A stretch of 64,000 nt of DNA from Corythucha ciliata (Eukaryota; Arthropoda; Insecta; Hemiptera; Tingidae), in the NCBI GenBank assembly GCA_038030265.1, contig CM075941.1, positions 14,260,001-14,324,000 on the forward strand, read 5' to 3'. Shown here piece by piece: positions 22,733-35,639 of the stretch (position 1 is its first letter; each line of letters begins with the position of its first letter). Made by a program: the position numbers and the translations under genes. Under the pieces are notes generated by a model. That model was given only the letters and a program-made list of their open reading frames with translations, was not told the origin of the DNA and did not search any database.

Positions 22733-23548
22733 AAAGGGGAACAGTTGGGAGATCAACTCAAAATCTCGCAGATTCCACTCAGACTCCGACTCACTCCACT
22801 CAGATTCAGATTCCACTCATCAAGTTCAAGCAAGAGACTTCCTTTCCCAGACACGACGGGGCAGAGGTGCACAATCCCCCCCCCCTCTCATACATCAGAC
22901 CCTCCTGCTCATGCTTCAACTGGCAATGTTAGTTTTAAAAAAAATGAAAGCGGTGTCGAGTTTGATGATAGCGGCCCAGGGAAGTTTCAAACGCAAAATT
23001 AGGGTTCCCTTGCACCAAACAGCCTGGCCGCCGCAGCCAGTTGGCTGCTGTGCTGTTGGGCTTGTTCTAGTGGCTGCCCATAATGGAAATCTTTGCTGCC
23101 TAGTGCGCGGGCACCCATAGGTTGCAATGTATTTCACCGGTCCCCCCGGCAACCCTAACCCTTTTTTTTATTACGATACGTAGGCATAAAGGAGCTTTTA
23201 ACGAACGAGGGGGGTTTGTGACACGAGACGAAGTCAAGTGCCATCATCAATAGGAGTTTGTAGTGCGATTATACACCTCAGGATTGTACGCTTTTTTTTG
23301 TACCTTCGACCGTACAATGCCTTTTAAAGCCAATTAGGTTTATAATTATTTAATTTAACGGTTCCGTAAAGTCTCCCATTTGCCACACAACTTCATTTCA
23401 GAGAAATAAAAAAGAAGAAACAAAAGAAGCGCGTAAGATGAAAGAGGGCATCCCCGCCTCAATTCTTCTACCAACTCACCAACATCATCAACTGACTTTG
23501 GCCTTTTTGGGATATAATTTCCACGGTTCCACTCACCCTTCACCCATC
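22733..23548. other. Unique DNA
   Basis: Short open frames without recognisable domains; a C-run near 22877. No RNA gene or element end recognised. Confidence 0.35.
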
Positions 23549-23648
23549 GTTCATCGTGCTTAAAGATCTACTTTACAAACACCGTGCGGTAATGAGTGAA
23601 CTCTTTACCGCACGGCGTGTGTAAAGTAGGTCTTTACGCACGATGAAC
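23549..23648. repeat. Long hairpin, 44-bp arms
   Basis: GTTCATCGTGC... at 23549-23592 is the near-perfect inverse of 23605-23648, with a 12-base loop and only a few mismatches. The arms contain CTTTACA and GTGCGGTAA. This is typical of a foldback element or a recent palindromic duplication. No coding capacity. Confidence 0.9.
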
Positions 23649-24889
23649 ATCTGCTTAAACACTTCTTTAAGAATGATCTTAGGAATAGTAGATTATACGC
23701 CTAGGCAAGAAAGCGATTTTTTGGAGGCCGAGAGAAAAAACTGGACCCCACATAATTTTTCTCGAAACCACCAAATCACTTTTTTGACGCGTTTTGTGCC
23801 GTATTTTTTTATTAAAACATGGGCTGATTTTTTGGGCCACGGCGATAAAATGATTGTTTTATCCCCTAGGCTCTAAAATAATCAGCTGTTTTTTAAAAAA
23901 GTAGTATCTTACATATAACGAGACACGTAAGTGCCATTTTACTTGCGAGTACTTTGCTTGGCTGGCGAGGCGAAGCCGAGTCGGCTAAATTCGAGTGAGC
24001 TAAAAACAACGAGTAGAGTGAAAGCTTCTTCCTCAAGAGTTGTGGACATTATTTTTCGCCCGACCAACAGGTTTAATTGTCTTACCTGCAAGTGTTCGGA
24101 GGCAAGGGTACGCTAATTGAATACAGAACTTTTTTTTTCATTTTCCTTCACTAGTGAGTGAAACCTTCCTGTGTCCTTAGCTTGCGAGGGAAAATGTGAA
24201 ATTATTGACGTTCTGCCATACTTTCCTTCACTAGTGAGTGAAAAAAAAATACTTATTTCACCTAGCTCATCTCTTCAAGTTAAAATTAACTTCCCTGTTG
24301 AGGTACCTGGAAGGGGAATAGGGGTAAAACCGGTTCCGGTCTTTAGCCCGGACACCCCTCGGTCGGGTCCCAGCAATTTTATTTTGGTCCGGTCTTCGGT
24401 CCGGGCTGTGAATAATTCCGGTCCGGTTCGGTCTTCTTGTGAGGACCGGTCCGAAAAAAGTCGGTCCTTAAATGGCGTATAGAGAAAAACAGAAAATGTT
24501 TATGCGAATCCGTTTCGTGCTGGAACTGCGTGCTTCTCAAGTCTCGAGTTTGTTTAAATGGAATACCGTGACCTACCCAAACATCAAAGGGCGGATCGGA
24601 GACCTTTTAAAGGGGGGGGGGGTATCTAAAACCCTCCCACAGAATAACACCTACTCATATTCACCCTCTCCACATCAGTTTTCAGCGATTTGACTAGCTC
24701 TACTAGCCTGTTAGGGGTAATGCCGTTGTTACCCCCACTTTTGGATCGGATGTGAACGTGCTGTAAATTTCTTCCTTTTAAATATGAAGCATTTTTGGGC
24801 TGATTAGCCAAAGATTATTACTTTTATATACTTCGTTTCGAAGTATTATTTCGTGTGCGTTTTCCAGCGATATTTTATTTAAGACTCAA
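23649..24889. other. Mixed repeats: GCGAAGCCGAG unit and GGTCC-rich block
   Basis: About 23930-24080 is related to the tandem unit at 20440-20784. TTTCCTTCACTAGTGAGTGA occurs twice (near 24142 and 24222). About 24315-24470 is dense in CCGGTCC and GGACC motifs in both orientations, another short-period palindromic block like those at 21490 and 21837. No gene is recognised. Confidence 0.45.
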
Positions 24890-26560
24890 AATAATGACAA
24901 ATTTACCCAAACAGCCAATGTGGTACCCCAAAACTCGAGTTTTTATTGCACAGCTGGCAATTTTATCTTCAAAACTCACGTTAAACCACTACAGCTGAAG
25001 ATTTTACCCTATAACTTGTGGTTTGAACCCAAACGAATGTTTTTACGCCGAAACTGACGATTATGCCTTGAAACCCACGATTTTATCCCTAAAGTGGCAT
25101 TTCAGAACAAAAACAAAACAAAACAAAAAACCAACGATTCTCATCAAAGCTACGTGTTATTCCCAATTAGAATTATACGTATAAGATTGACAGCGTTTCC
25201 CATTTGCACAGAATTCTGCATTTGGGCATTTAATTTCCTCCCGACCACTCTGAATTAAATTGTAAGTTAATAGAGATGCTCATCAATTAATGTTTGACAC
25301 AAGAACTAGAAATTTTACCACAATGCCGACTTTTTTAAAACAGAAAATTGGATATTTTACTCCAAAACTGACGATTTTACTCCAAACCAGGAAGTGTTTT
25401 TCATAGAGTTTCACTGCAAAAACTAGCAATATTACCAAAAACAGTCGTTTTTAACCCCATTGCCCCTTAACTAACGATTTAGCCCTAAAACTGGAAGTAC
25501 AACTCCAAAACTGCGGATATTTTACTCCTAAACTGGAACTTTCACACCTTAACTGACATTTTCCCCAAAACGGATGATTTTGCGTCGAAACTGACGACTG
25601 TGTCATGAAAACTCTGACGAAATTTCCAGTTTTGAGGAAAAACCACTAAATTTATTTTTAAAGGTGAAATCGGCAGTTTCATAACCAAAACTTCATATTT
25701 ATGATAATTGTTCCAGGGGGGGGGGGACTTGAATTTTGGGTTGAACAACTTATTTCTTGTGGTAAAACCACCAGTTTTGGGGGGAAATTTTCATTTTGAG
25801 GAAAAAATGTTTCAGAATTTTTAAGGGTAAAATCACAGTTATATTGTAGTGAAAATCTTTGGTTTTGACTAAGTTGTCAGCTTTGGAGAGAAATTTTTCT
25901 GTATTGGACTAAAAATTTTCACTTTTCGAGATGAAATCCTCCAAAACTAAAGATTTCACTCAAATACTGACGAATTACATCAAAACTGAAAATTTAAAGA
26001 CATTGATTGCAGATTTTATTCTTGAATCAAATACAGAGATTTCCCTCAAAATGAAATGTTCACCCCCCCCCCCCATCACCACTAGACTGGAGGTGTCACC
26101 ACAAAACTGATGTTTTTGAATCCAAAATTGAAGTTTTTACCCTTAGGGACCTCCGCAGTCGGGTCTACTTTGAAGCGCCACTGCCGATCACTTACTGGCG
26201 CCACTCATCAGATGGGGCGTTTCAAAGTGGCCCCGTGTGCGGAGGCCTTATAAAACTGCTACCAGAAAACAGAAGTTTTCACGACAAAACTGACAATTTC
26301 GAAATAAACTTATAGTGGTATTACCTCAAAACTAAAGTTTTAGACTTTTGGAAAGAGGGACGTGGGAGGAACCATTTAGCGCAAAAAAGGACGATTTTAG
26401 CGCAAAAATGGCAATTTTAGCAAAAGAATGGCGATTTTAGCACGAAAATGGTGATTTTGGCACAATAATGGTGATTTTATTGAGTACTGAAATAGTGAGT
26501 TTTAAATAAAACTGGTGATTTTATCACTAGTTACTGGCGATTTTAGATTTGCGAGAAGCT
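24890..26560. repeat. Degenerate array, family B
   Basis: AAACTGACGATTTTACNCC-type units at 20-30 base spacing, strongly diverged; the part from about 26390 to 26530 has better-conserved ATGGCGATTTTAGCAC units. A 102-bp MITE interrupts it at 26146. Same family as 165-765. Confidence 0.6.
26146..26247. mobile_element. 102-bp foldback MITE with TTA duplication
   Basis: Inverted ends (GGGACCTCCGCA and the inverse of TGCGGAGGCC) continue inward as an imperfect palindrome over ACTTTGAA and GGCGCCACT. TTA lies immediately outside each end (26143-26145 and 26248-26250). The three-base TTA duplication and GG start fit PIF/Harbinger MITEs. A related half-element with CCGGGGCCACTTTGGAGC lies at about 7205-7270. 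Confidence 0.7.
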
Positions 26561-28019
26561 TAATCCGCAAAATTCATGGTTCTTCAGTGAGTTATAGACC
26601 TGTGGAAATGGTTTATTTGGTATGAGAAATACGCAAAATTGTTTTTAGAATCAGGCAACCCTACAAAATTGATTTTCAGTCACAGAAACTCACGGTCTTT
26701 CAGAAACAAATCCGCCAATTGTGCAGTAATGGTTTTTGAGGGCAAAATTCGTAAAATAGGGGTTTGTAGTGCCAATCCCGCAAAATTAATTTTCAGCGAC
26801 CAGCGCAAAAAAGTGTTCGCGACAAAATGTCGCAAAATTTGATTTTTACAATGCTGAATCAGAAATTTGCTTTTTAGTTCCGGGTCAAAGTGGGCAAGGA
26901 CTTGGAGTCTTGTTAATTGTGTAAGCGTCTCATTTCAGATAAGAAAACCCCGATTTTTCTTTTAATTATTTGAGAGGATAGTGAAATTTATTTGTAAAGA
27001 AAACAGGAAGAATAAAGAAGTTCACGAGTGGTAATCTTCCTTGAAATATTGTGTCCGTTATTTCCCACTAGAAGTAAGTCTTTAGTTTCTCCGTTCTTTC
27101 ATTCATTTCAAAAGGGCCTTTTGAAAAATTAAAACCCTTGTAAAAGGGGAACATGGTTCTTGGTGGTGGAGCTCGGTGAGAACAACAATAAAACCACTTC
27201 AAAGAAACGCTTTTCTTTTTCTCTTGTTTTCCGGGAAACAGACTCTTATCTTACGGAATGGTTCCAAAATAGCTCAATTTATTCATTGAATGCCCAATAA
27301 AAACTAATATTTTCTAATTTAATTACTCCGGGATTCGATTAAAGGTCTTTTCAGAGCCCTTCCAGAGGGGTCTACACCGCTGAGGTTAATCATTGCCTGT
27401 GGTAGTAGGGCGTTGGGGGTGGGACGAAGACTTGGAGTCTTGTTAATTGTGTAGGCTTTGTGAAGGGGGACGGTACGAGGGACCTATATTCATTGCATAA
27501 TGTATCGGATCGATATACAGGAACGAGACAGGGAAAAGGCCCTAAAAGCCCATCCCCCGCCACTACACCAACCCACCCACCGTAGCAGCCACCATTCACT
27601 AAAACGAGCCTCATAAAGACAATACCAGGAACGAGGAAGTTGGTGCGGTCCCTACAGAGAGAAGCATCTTTTGTTCTTCTTGGGCCGTGGGTTACCCTCC
27701 CCCCTCCATCCACTAACTCACTCATCCACCGCGATCAAACAACGGTGTGTTGATGGTGAGGGGGAGAGGTGCTACACTGTAACTTTCAACGTTGTTCATT
27801 ACATTATTAATGCGAGACCGGCGGCGGTGGTTCTTGCTTGGGTGGTAACGACTGTGGGAGAGGGGTAGGTGTACGATGGTTGTGAGCGTCCTTGCAATTT
27901 CAGTGAAAAGGCCGCGAAAACTACCGATCTATTTTCTTGAATGTTACGAGAGATTTCCGGCTTGAACATTGAAATGTTCGAAATTATATCAGAGGTGATC
28001 GCCATTTGCCACCCTCACC
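26561..28019. other. Family C remnants, then unique DNA
   Basis: To about 26860 there are family C-like units with a CGCAAAATT motif. After that the DNA is unique, except that the 25-base sequence beginning GACTTGGAGTCTTGTTAATT occurs at 26899 and again at 27429, 530 bases apart. No coding domain is recognised. Confidence 0.4.
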
Positions 28020-29568
28020 AAAGCCTTAATGTGCAGTGCAATCTGAAAAGTTCGCAAAACCCAGACATTTATGCCAAACACTGGTGAATTTTACCTTAAA
28101 CCTGACTATTTGGCACCTGAATAAATGGGCGTGGCTTAAAACAACCCAATGCACGATTATTTGATTCAAAAATAGCATATTCTTTGGCCAAAAATATCAT
28201 TTTCCGGCCTAAAAAAGTCAACTCACACAGCAGGATTCCTGAAAACTGATGATTTAGCCACGGAAACAAACTATCCACTAACCAGCAGGGTTGTTCGGTG
28301 CTGTTAATCTGACCAAAGTTTCAGCCCATCCGCGGATCTGTACCAGCGCTCCTTTAAAATAGTTTTTTCTCAGAGATCACTACACCACAACCACTGTGCC
28401 ATAAACACTGGCGACGTGGGCCTGTAACGTGCACCTGCCGGTGCACATCCACATTCCCCCTTCTATGACCCTACATTCAACGGCCCTTTTCCACTGTAGC
28501 ACGCCCAGTGAGTGATACCTACATCAAATTGGGATTAAACACAGCAGTTACTCAGAGCTAGACATCGCGTAAGCCTCAATTAAGTGCTCAGCTTACAACC
28601 GTACCGTTGTGCAATAGATCGATGGGACGAGGATGAAAAGAAGGAAGGTGAAAGGGGTTGGAGGGGATACAAAGGGATTAAATCCCCTTTAATACCCTAA
28701 CGCAGATGCCAACCGATTGAATTATTAAATACCAATTTCCCCCCTGTTGAATGTTAAAGTCCTTTCCTCTCTTCCGCCGCGCATAGCTTCCTAGTCAAAG
28801 TGATTTTCGCTGCCTCGCTCTAACCATCCCGTGCCCCCAACCACTGAGAACAAAACGATTTTCGAAGAAGCTGAAACCACCATCGTCTCAGATTCAAGAG
28901 TTCCGTGGTTCTTGATGCTCGTTTTTAATCCAACTCAACAGGTTGTTATCGAAGGCGCATTATGGTCTGATCCCTTGGAAAAGCTGCCGTAATGATCAAT
29001 TGAACTGTGCATACTTATTAACAGCAAAAATCGCATTTGTAGTGAGTTTGAGTGAATATTCTTAAAATTAAGTATCCTGAGGGGCATAATTATAGCAATA
29101 TTATTTGCCATTGACCCTCATAAATTATGTATGTTCCAATACTCGTATTTTTAAACCCCTCCCCGCCCTTCTTCATCCAACGTGCTTTGGAGTAGAGCAG
29201 TGCGGCTCTCTGTAGAGAATCAGGCGTGGACTCAACTGGTTATCTTGACGGGTGGTGCGTTGAAATTGGTGGATTTCCGGCATTCGTGAATTTGACTTTT
29301 TGAGAAAAAAAAAAAATTTCGCAGGTTGGGCTCTTTCGGAAAACTGGTTTTCACCATTGGGTCGCTCCCATAATGCCTCCGTACTCAGTGGCGTAGCCAC
29401 ATCCTAATTATTCGTCCAACTACAGCTTTGTATACGTAACGACACCGTGCATCACCTATGGAGGCGTGAAGTTAGACCGTTGAGGTTGACACCAGTGGCG
29501 TGCCACGTGGTCATTTGCCATCGTGGTGGGGGGGGGGGCGTTAATCTCTATGACCAGATGGACCTCTC

Positions 29569-29607
<39 letters not shown>

Positions 29608-29689
29608 GTGAAAACGGGGTTCACTCGCTCATGTTGTTATTTTAGTGGTTTTTTTTTTCGCGCGCAGGCATTCGCGTTATCCGACGAGG
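28020..29689. other. Short family B/C array, then unique DNA
   Basis: About 28030-28290 holds diverged family B/C units. The remainder is unique, with an A36 run at 29571-29606 that could be a retroposed tail, though no element body is recognisable beside it. The short palindromic sequence GTGGCGTAGCCAC occurs near 29388. No gene. Confidence 0.4.
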
Positions 29690-30270
29690 CCTTTAAATCT
29701 CTGAATAAACAATGAGGAATGTGATTTCTCGTAATTATGAAATTACGGCCTTTTAAAAATTTTCGTCACGAACATGCCTCTAGGAATCACGAATAGGCGT
29801 TTTCTCGATTCTAATCAGACGCGTACAATAAGCATTTCTCTCAATTATTTCCTTTGAGTCAGAAATTTTTGCTATGAATTTTAGCTTTTCTCAATTCTAT
29901 CCGCGGATAATCTCTTGATTATAGCCGCGAATTACCACTTTTACTCTATTAAAGCCGCGAATTAGCGGATTTTCTCCGATTGATCCACCAATTAGCGTTT
30001 TCCTACGTGTTAGCTGTAAATGAACTCCTAATCTCAATGTTGGATCGGGCGTTTTTTTCTCACTTGTAGCCACTGTTTGCCACGAATAACTGCAGATTGG
30101 CGTTTTCTCGGTATGAGCTGAGCCTGCTAAGCGATTCCTCGCGGCTTTTTCTTAATTCTATAGTAGTGAATTAGCGATTTGTCTCCATCATGACCAGGAA
30201 TTAGATTTTCTCAATTTTTAGCCCCGAATTAGGGATTTTTTCGTTCGATTTTTAGCAAGAAGTAACGCTT
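29690..30270. repeat. Family A degenerate array
   Basis: TTTTCTCAATTNTAGCC / GAATTAGCG units at about 30-base spacing, diverged. It abuts the third tRNA-containing repeat. Confidence 0.55.
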
Positions 30271-30274
30271 TTCA

Positions 30275-30560
30275 GCTAATTAATAAATTAATTAACTTGT
30301 TGTTATCCGGACGACGATGGAAGGGCATAGCCCAACATGATTCGACTTTCGAGAAAAAATGGGCTCCCCGGTGGGATTTGAACCCGCAACCTCTGGATTA
30401 CTAGTCCATGACGCTGCCAATTGCGCCACGGTGGTGCCTTTGGGAGTCGTACCCCGAGGGATAAGCTAAGCCGAACCCCACCCAGGGCCATTGTTTCTCG
30501 AAACTCTAGGCATTTCTCCTGATCGGTAAACTACGTCGAATTTTATCTTATCGGCGACAG
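30275..30560 (-). repeat. tRNA-containing dispersed repeat, copy 3
   Basis: Same unit as 14309-14536 in the same orientation, but more diverged. The core (about 30364-30437, minus strand) has a D arm, a T arm and anticodon loop CTAGTAA, reading AGT (Thr) where the other copies read GGT. It extends on the far side through TTTCTCCTGATCGGTAAAC, confirming the longer unit boundary. Confidence 0.8.
30364..30437 (-). tRNA. tRNA-like sequence in copy 3 (anticodon AGT, Thr)
   Basis: D and T arms match the copies near 14.4 kb, but the anticodon stem has a mismatch at its outer pair and the acceptor side is altered (ACCACCG against CGGGGAG). It is probably a decayed tRNA-derived module, although its AGT anticodon is the normal eukaryotic Thr one and may be ancestral. 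Confidence 0.5.
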
Positions 30561-30589
30561 AATTATTCATCATATCTATCATTTCAACT

Positions 30590-31720
30590 ATTTCAGGCCC
30601 CCAAACTTTGGCCGTGTGATTTTTCAGGAAGACTTCCCAAAACTGCGTTTTTTTTTTTCTCAGGAAGAGTTCCCAAAACGGCGTCTTCGTACAATTGGCT
30701 CATTCAAAACATTAATTTTGTGGGTCTACGACCAGTAGAACTAGTTTTTCCCGCTTTCGACCTATGAAACAGCAATTTCCTGGGTTTGGAACCGGTCGAA
30801 AAATAAATTCTGCGGGTTTGTCACCTTAAAAAAATGCAGTTTCCCTGCTTTGGCTCTTAATAATTCAGTTTTACAGTCTTGCAAACGACGTTTTCGCACA
30901 TTTGGTGGGCATGGAACCTGTAGGATAGAAATTTTGCCTGATTGGAACCTCCCAAAAGCAATTTCGCTGAGATGGCGTTTGATGGAGTATTTTTCGGGGC
31001 TTGAGACCTTCAAAACAGCAATTTCGTAGCATCAAAGAAAGCAATTTTATGTGCTTCGGATCTATGAAACAGAGTGATTTTGTGGGTGATAAGAGCCTGC
31101 CCTAAAGCAATTTTGCGGGGTTGTCTCTTCCTGGAAAGCAAATGTCCGTGGTGGCCTTGGGATTTTAAAATGGCCTTTTCACGCGTTTGGATCGAAAATT
31201 CAATGATGTGCGATTAGGACATGTAAAACAAAAATGTCGAGTGATTTGAACCTGCGAAAAAGTAAATTTTCCGAGACTGGTCTCAGTAATGCAATTTAGA
31301 GGGTTTGAGATATTCACGATTACAATTTCGTGGCTTTGCGTCTCCATCAAAAAAACAATTTTGCTGGATTCGGACCAGTAAAACAGGATTTTTGAGGTTC
31401 AAGAGCCTGCAAAAAAGAAATTTTACGGGTTTATCTTCTTTAAAAATACAGTTAGATGGGGTTGGGCCTCGATATTTTCAAGACTGGCTTTTTTCGCACG
31501 TTTCGTTCCGTCAAAAATAGCAATTTCGCGGGATTGGAACCTGCCAAAACGCAATTTCGTGGGGCGGGCTCATCATGAAAACTATTTTGTGCCCTCAGCT
31601 GTTTTTAATAAGCAATTTAGCTACGGTGGCTCTCAAATTCTGAATACAAAAAATGGTGCCACGTGTTTGGCTCGTACAAAAACCTCATTTTGCAGGTTTC
31701 GAGGATCCATTGCTGCCCAG
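30590..31720. repeat. Degenerate array, family C
   Basis: Blocks such as GCAATTTTGCGGGTTTGGNNC followed by CTGCAAAA recur at roughly 30-36 base spacing, very diverged. Same family as 14850-16300. Confidence 0.55.
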
Positions 31721-34199
31721 AGTCGGAGGGGTTGGTCACCAGCGATGGGCAAATGTTGTGAAAGCCCTCAAGGCGTAGAGAGAGTGAAAGTGGAAAATAG
31801 AGCGTGACATGCGTTCCCGGCAACAGCCGGGAATTGATTAACGAGGACCTTTACCAACGCATAATGGCATGTTACTGCACTCTCGAATTGCCCTTCTCCC
31901 CCGCGCCTTGTATAGTCACCCACGCGTGACAACAACCAATTAAACGAGTCAACTATTGTTAAACGAATGAAAACACGCGTAATTATGATTTATGGCGAAA
32001 GACTAAGCTCAGGTTAACGTACTTTGCTGTTCCATAAGACTTGTGAGGTCGAAAACACCTAACAGCGGTTGTAAAAAAAAATTACACCCTTGGCAAGAGT
32101 TGTTGTAGCTGTCTCATAAAATGTTTACCCCTTCAGCCCACCTCGGTGCGACTGACTTAAAATCGTTACATTGCGCCTCTCACTCACCCGCTCCCTTTCG
32201 ACGACTATATTTCCCTTTTTCACACTCGTATATTGGATTTTCCGCTTTGCTTCGTCACGGGTGAGCGACTGCCAACAAGACACGTGGGAGAGTGGCGTAT
32301 CATGGTACTCGTCGTGCTGGTGGTGGTTGGTGGGGGGTTGATGTTGAGGGGGATTTTCCTAGACTTTTCCAACCAAATATCGGGTCTAGAGTGACTTTTT
32401 TTTTTGCCGAGACATTATGTTCCATTCATTGAAAAGGTCGAAGAAAATCCCGGTAGATGTGTAAGCTTCCTCTCACATCGTCCCCCTGCCGCCGCGCCGC
32501 CCCACACTCCATCATACAATTCCAAAGTAATTCGATCAGCTTGGCGTCCTAAACTCGGCCGTACGGCAGCAGATAACAATCATTTTTAAAAGCTTTTAAA
32601 TTGATTACAAAGTAGAGGCGACCCGTCGATCCATAGCCCATACGACGCGTCACTCGCAGCCCTTCAGACAAGGGTTTAAATGTTGTAAATAAGCTCATTT
32701 CAGATAACAAAAAAAAAAAAACGCCTTTGCAAAACCCTTTTTCAGGGATTGCCAGAGGGTCAAACCAATGGTGTTCTGTGTTCACCCCTCCCCCATCCTT
32801 ATCCATCCCCTTAGATTCATCCTTCCCTCCTTCAGACAAAAAAATCTTGTTAACTTAATGGGACTGTCAAGAAAAGGTTTAAGGAACTAATTCTACGTGA
32901 CATTTCCCCTCCTAGGGTTAGTATACAGTTTCGAGTGACTTGTGGATGGTGCGTGTGTGTGCATGTGTGGGAGTGGTGGGAGCTGGGGGGACGTATCTTG
33001 AAATTGGCTGAAGGCCAGCACGTTGTGAAGGGTAGCGACATTATGAAGCCACATGGTCTATATTTTGTGAAGTATAGTGATGTAGGAGGGAGGTCTCAAT
33101 TATATTAATTCTCTCGTCGACTAAATAACAAAATAATTAAAAATGAAGTCGATATATTTGAACAAATTTTAGTATGAACCCCCACTCTGCCATTTTCATA
33201 GCCAACTTGTAAAATACTAAATACACGCTTAATCCTCCCGTTTTCCCCCTTCTCTACTCCATGTTTGCTGCTTGAATTAGTACGGACGGATTCATTTATT
33301 GAAGTTGTTCTGGCAAAAATTGTAAAATCCCATCATTTGGCTGCTTATTTATGTGAAAAAAGAAAAAAAAAACGTTATAGAAAATAACGATGTTTTCTAA
33401 AGAGCTAGCGGGTCGAAAAGTGTCCATTCGTTTCAATTAATTGGGGATAGAGAGATTTTTGTGTGTTGAAAAGGTGGACTGAGGGCGTGTGAGTTGTTGG
33501 GGAGTAGGGGGAGGGTTGATAATAACACGTTCTCACGCTCCCGTAATAATATTGATTTTAACAGTAATCAAACTTTGAATCGAGTACCAAACATCACCCC
33601 CCCCCCCAACCAACATCATCGTCACATCATTTCAATGGGTTCCAACAGCGATTAATTCTTGGGGTGTGGTGGCTGGCTGTGGGGGGTGGGGGTCGGGGTT
33701 GTTTTCCTGTGCTGTGTTAATCGACGGGTTTTCTTTTCCGGTTCCGGTGGTCGTTGCCCCTCACCCCTCTCACCGACTGAGAAGTGCCTGGATGAATGGT
33801 TGGTGGGTGGGTGGACTATTAGGCTGTGAAATAGCCTTTTTTAGGATCAGAATATTCGATTACTCTGGGCTAAAATTCAAGTACCCCTCACACTCTCCCA
33901 CTACAAAAATCCTAATTCTGCCAAGGAGAACGTGCCAACCATCGCAGTGACTTTCGGAGAGTCCATCTCTCTGTGATCCATGCAGCACCATTCATGTCAC
34001 GTGATAGCATTGACGTTCACCACATTATAGGTGCCGCGTATCGATGACGCGACGAGTCTTCGGCCTTCGCACACGCAGGCACCGTGGCGCCGACACCCGC
34101 ACTGTTTCGGGCGATGTCGACGCTAACATAAGGCAAGCCCTACGGACCCTGGCGCTCTCCTATACGACTGAGCATACAATTTTGAGGGGTTGACTTCCT
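31721..34199. other. Unique DNA with one GC-richer island
   Basis: No gene is recognised. C-runs, T-runs and G-rich tracts are common. The segment 33960-34180 stands out as GC-balanced and CpG-containing among AT-rich arrays, but its frames carry no motif I recognise. Confidence 0.4.
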
Positions 34200-35600
34200 T
34201 AAAAAAAAAAAAAAAATCCACAATGTTGGCTGCACCCTTCCTTCAAGACAATTTTGTGAATTTCCCTAATGAAAAAACAAATTTAATGGATTTGTTCTCT
34301 CGTAAATACTAAGCCCCGAGCACGCAAAATTGGCTTATTGAAGTAGCCAAACCAACAAAATGTTGGGGGGGGGGGCAAGTGCTATACGGCCATGGAATTA
34401 TTGCTTTAGCGAGAGCCAGTTCAGCGAAATTGAAACAATGAAAGCAATTCGCGTGGCATTATTGCTTTTGCAGTGAAACCAAGTCTGCGAAGTTGATTTT
34501 CCAACTGATCTCAAGTCCGAAAGATTGAATAACTGAGACCCGTTCCACGGAAATTACTTTTTTGAAGGAGCCAAGAGCCAAACCCCTGAAATTGATATTG
34601 TACAGGCCCCAAGTCGTCGAAATTGATGCATTGAAAGCCGTTCCAGAAGAACCACACGTTAAAAGCCGTTCCAAAGCCCCCCTCAGGGCAAGTAACGTGC
34701 GAAAAGGCAATATTGAACATTTCGAGGCCATGCAATTGTTCTCCTGCGGAAGAGGACTGCAAAACGGCGTTATTCAGAGCCAAATCAGCAAAAATGTATC
34801 TTTAAAAGGAGACAAAACCTATACTAAATTGCTAAATAGCTTTTTGGCAGGCTTCTGAGCCGGGATTTTTATTTTTCACAGGCTTTTATGGACCCAAAGC
34901 TACGAAATTGCTGTTTTGATGGTCCCAAGCCCCCGACAAGGCTTTACTGAGAGCAGGCCTCGGAAACATTGATGTTTCGCATTATCCAGTCTGCTTTACA
35001 TGTCCTAATCTCGCAAAATTCCTTTTGCAAAACGTTTGAAAACGCCGTTTCACGAAACGAAGTTCCAAGGCCGTGAAATGTTTTCATGAGAGTCACTAAC
35101 CCGCCCCGCGAAATTTATTTTTGGCTGGCTCCCGACCCGCAAGACTTCCGGTTTACAAGTCTGAAGCCAGTAGAATTACTATTTTGATGGATCCAAGAGC
35201 GCTAATTTGCTGTTTTAAAGGACGAAAATTGCTTGTTTGCTGAGCTAGTCTCCCATCACGAGATTGTGTTTTAGGCAGGTTCCAAGGTCGCGAATTTCCC
35301 GTTTTATAGGTCCTAGGCTCACCAAACTCACAAAAAGGTTATTTTTCAAGTATCCATATGCTGTGAAAGTGTTTTTCTGAGAGAGCCGACAGTAATTGCT
35401 TTTTTGGCAGGATCCCACCCCACGAAATTCCTGTTATTCACCTTGGAAGGCCACGACATTTCAGTTTTAAAATGCCAGAAGCACGCGAAATTCCTGTTTC
35501 ACAGATCACAAGCCAGCCAAACGTAACAAACAAGGTTGTTTTGCAAGTGGCAAGGTCCGTGTAATTGCTTTCTTGAGAGAGCCAAACCGTCAGATGTCCA
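34200..35600. repeat. Degenerate array, family C (reverse orientation)
   Basis: GAGCCAANNCNGCGAAATTGCTTTT-type units recur about every 30-35 bases, the reverse form of the family C repeat. Strongly diverged, with some G-runs. Not coding. Confidence 0.55.
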
Positions 35601-35639
35601 TTGGCGCCTTTGCCTCTTTAATAAATAAAGAAATAAAAC

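Noticed and set aside
29571..29606. A36 run as the tail of a SINE or processed gene
   Set aside because: No A/B boxes, gene remnant or flanking duplication could be identified upstream.
34562..34858. 98-residue plus-strand frame
   Set aside because: Lies in the reverse family C array, overlapped by two similarly long minus frames; no domain.
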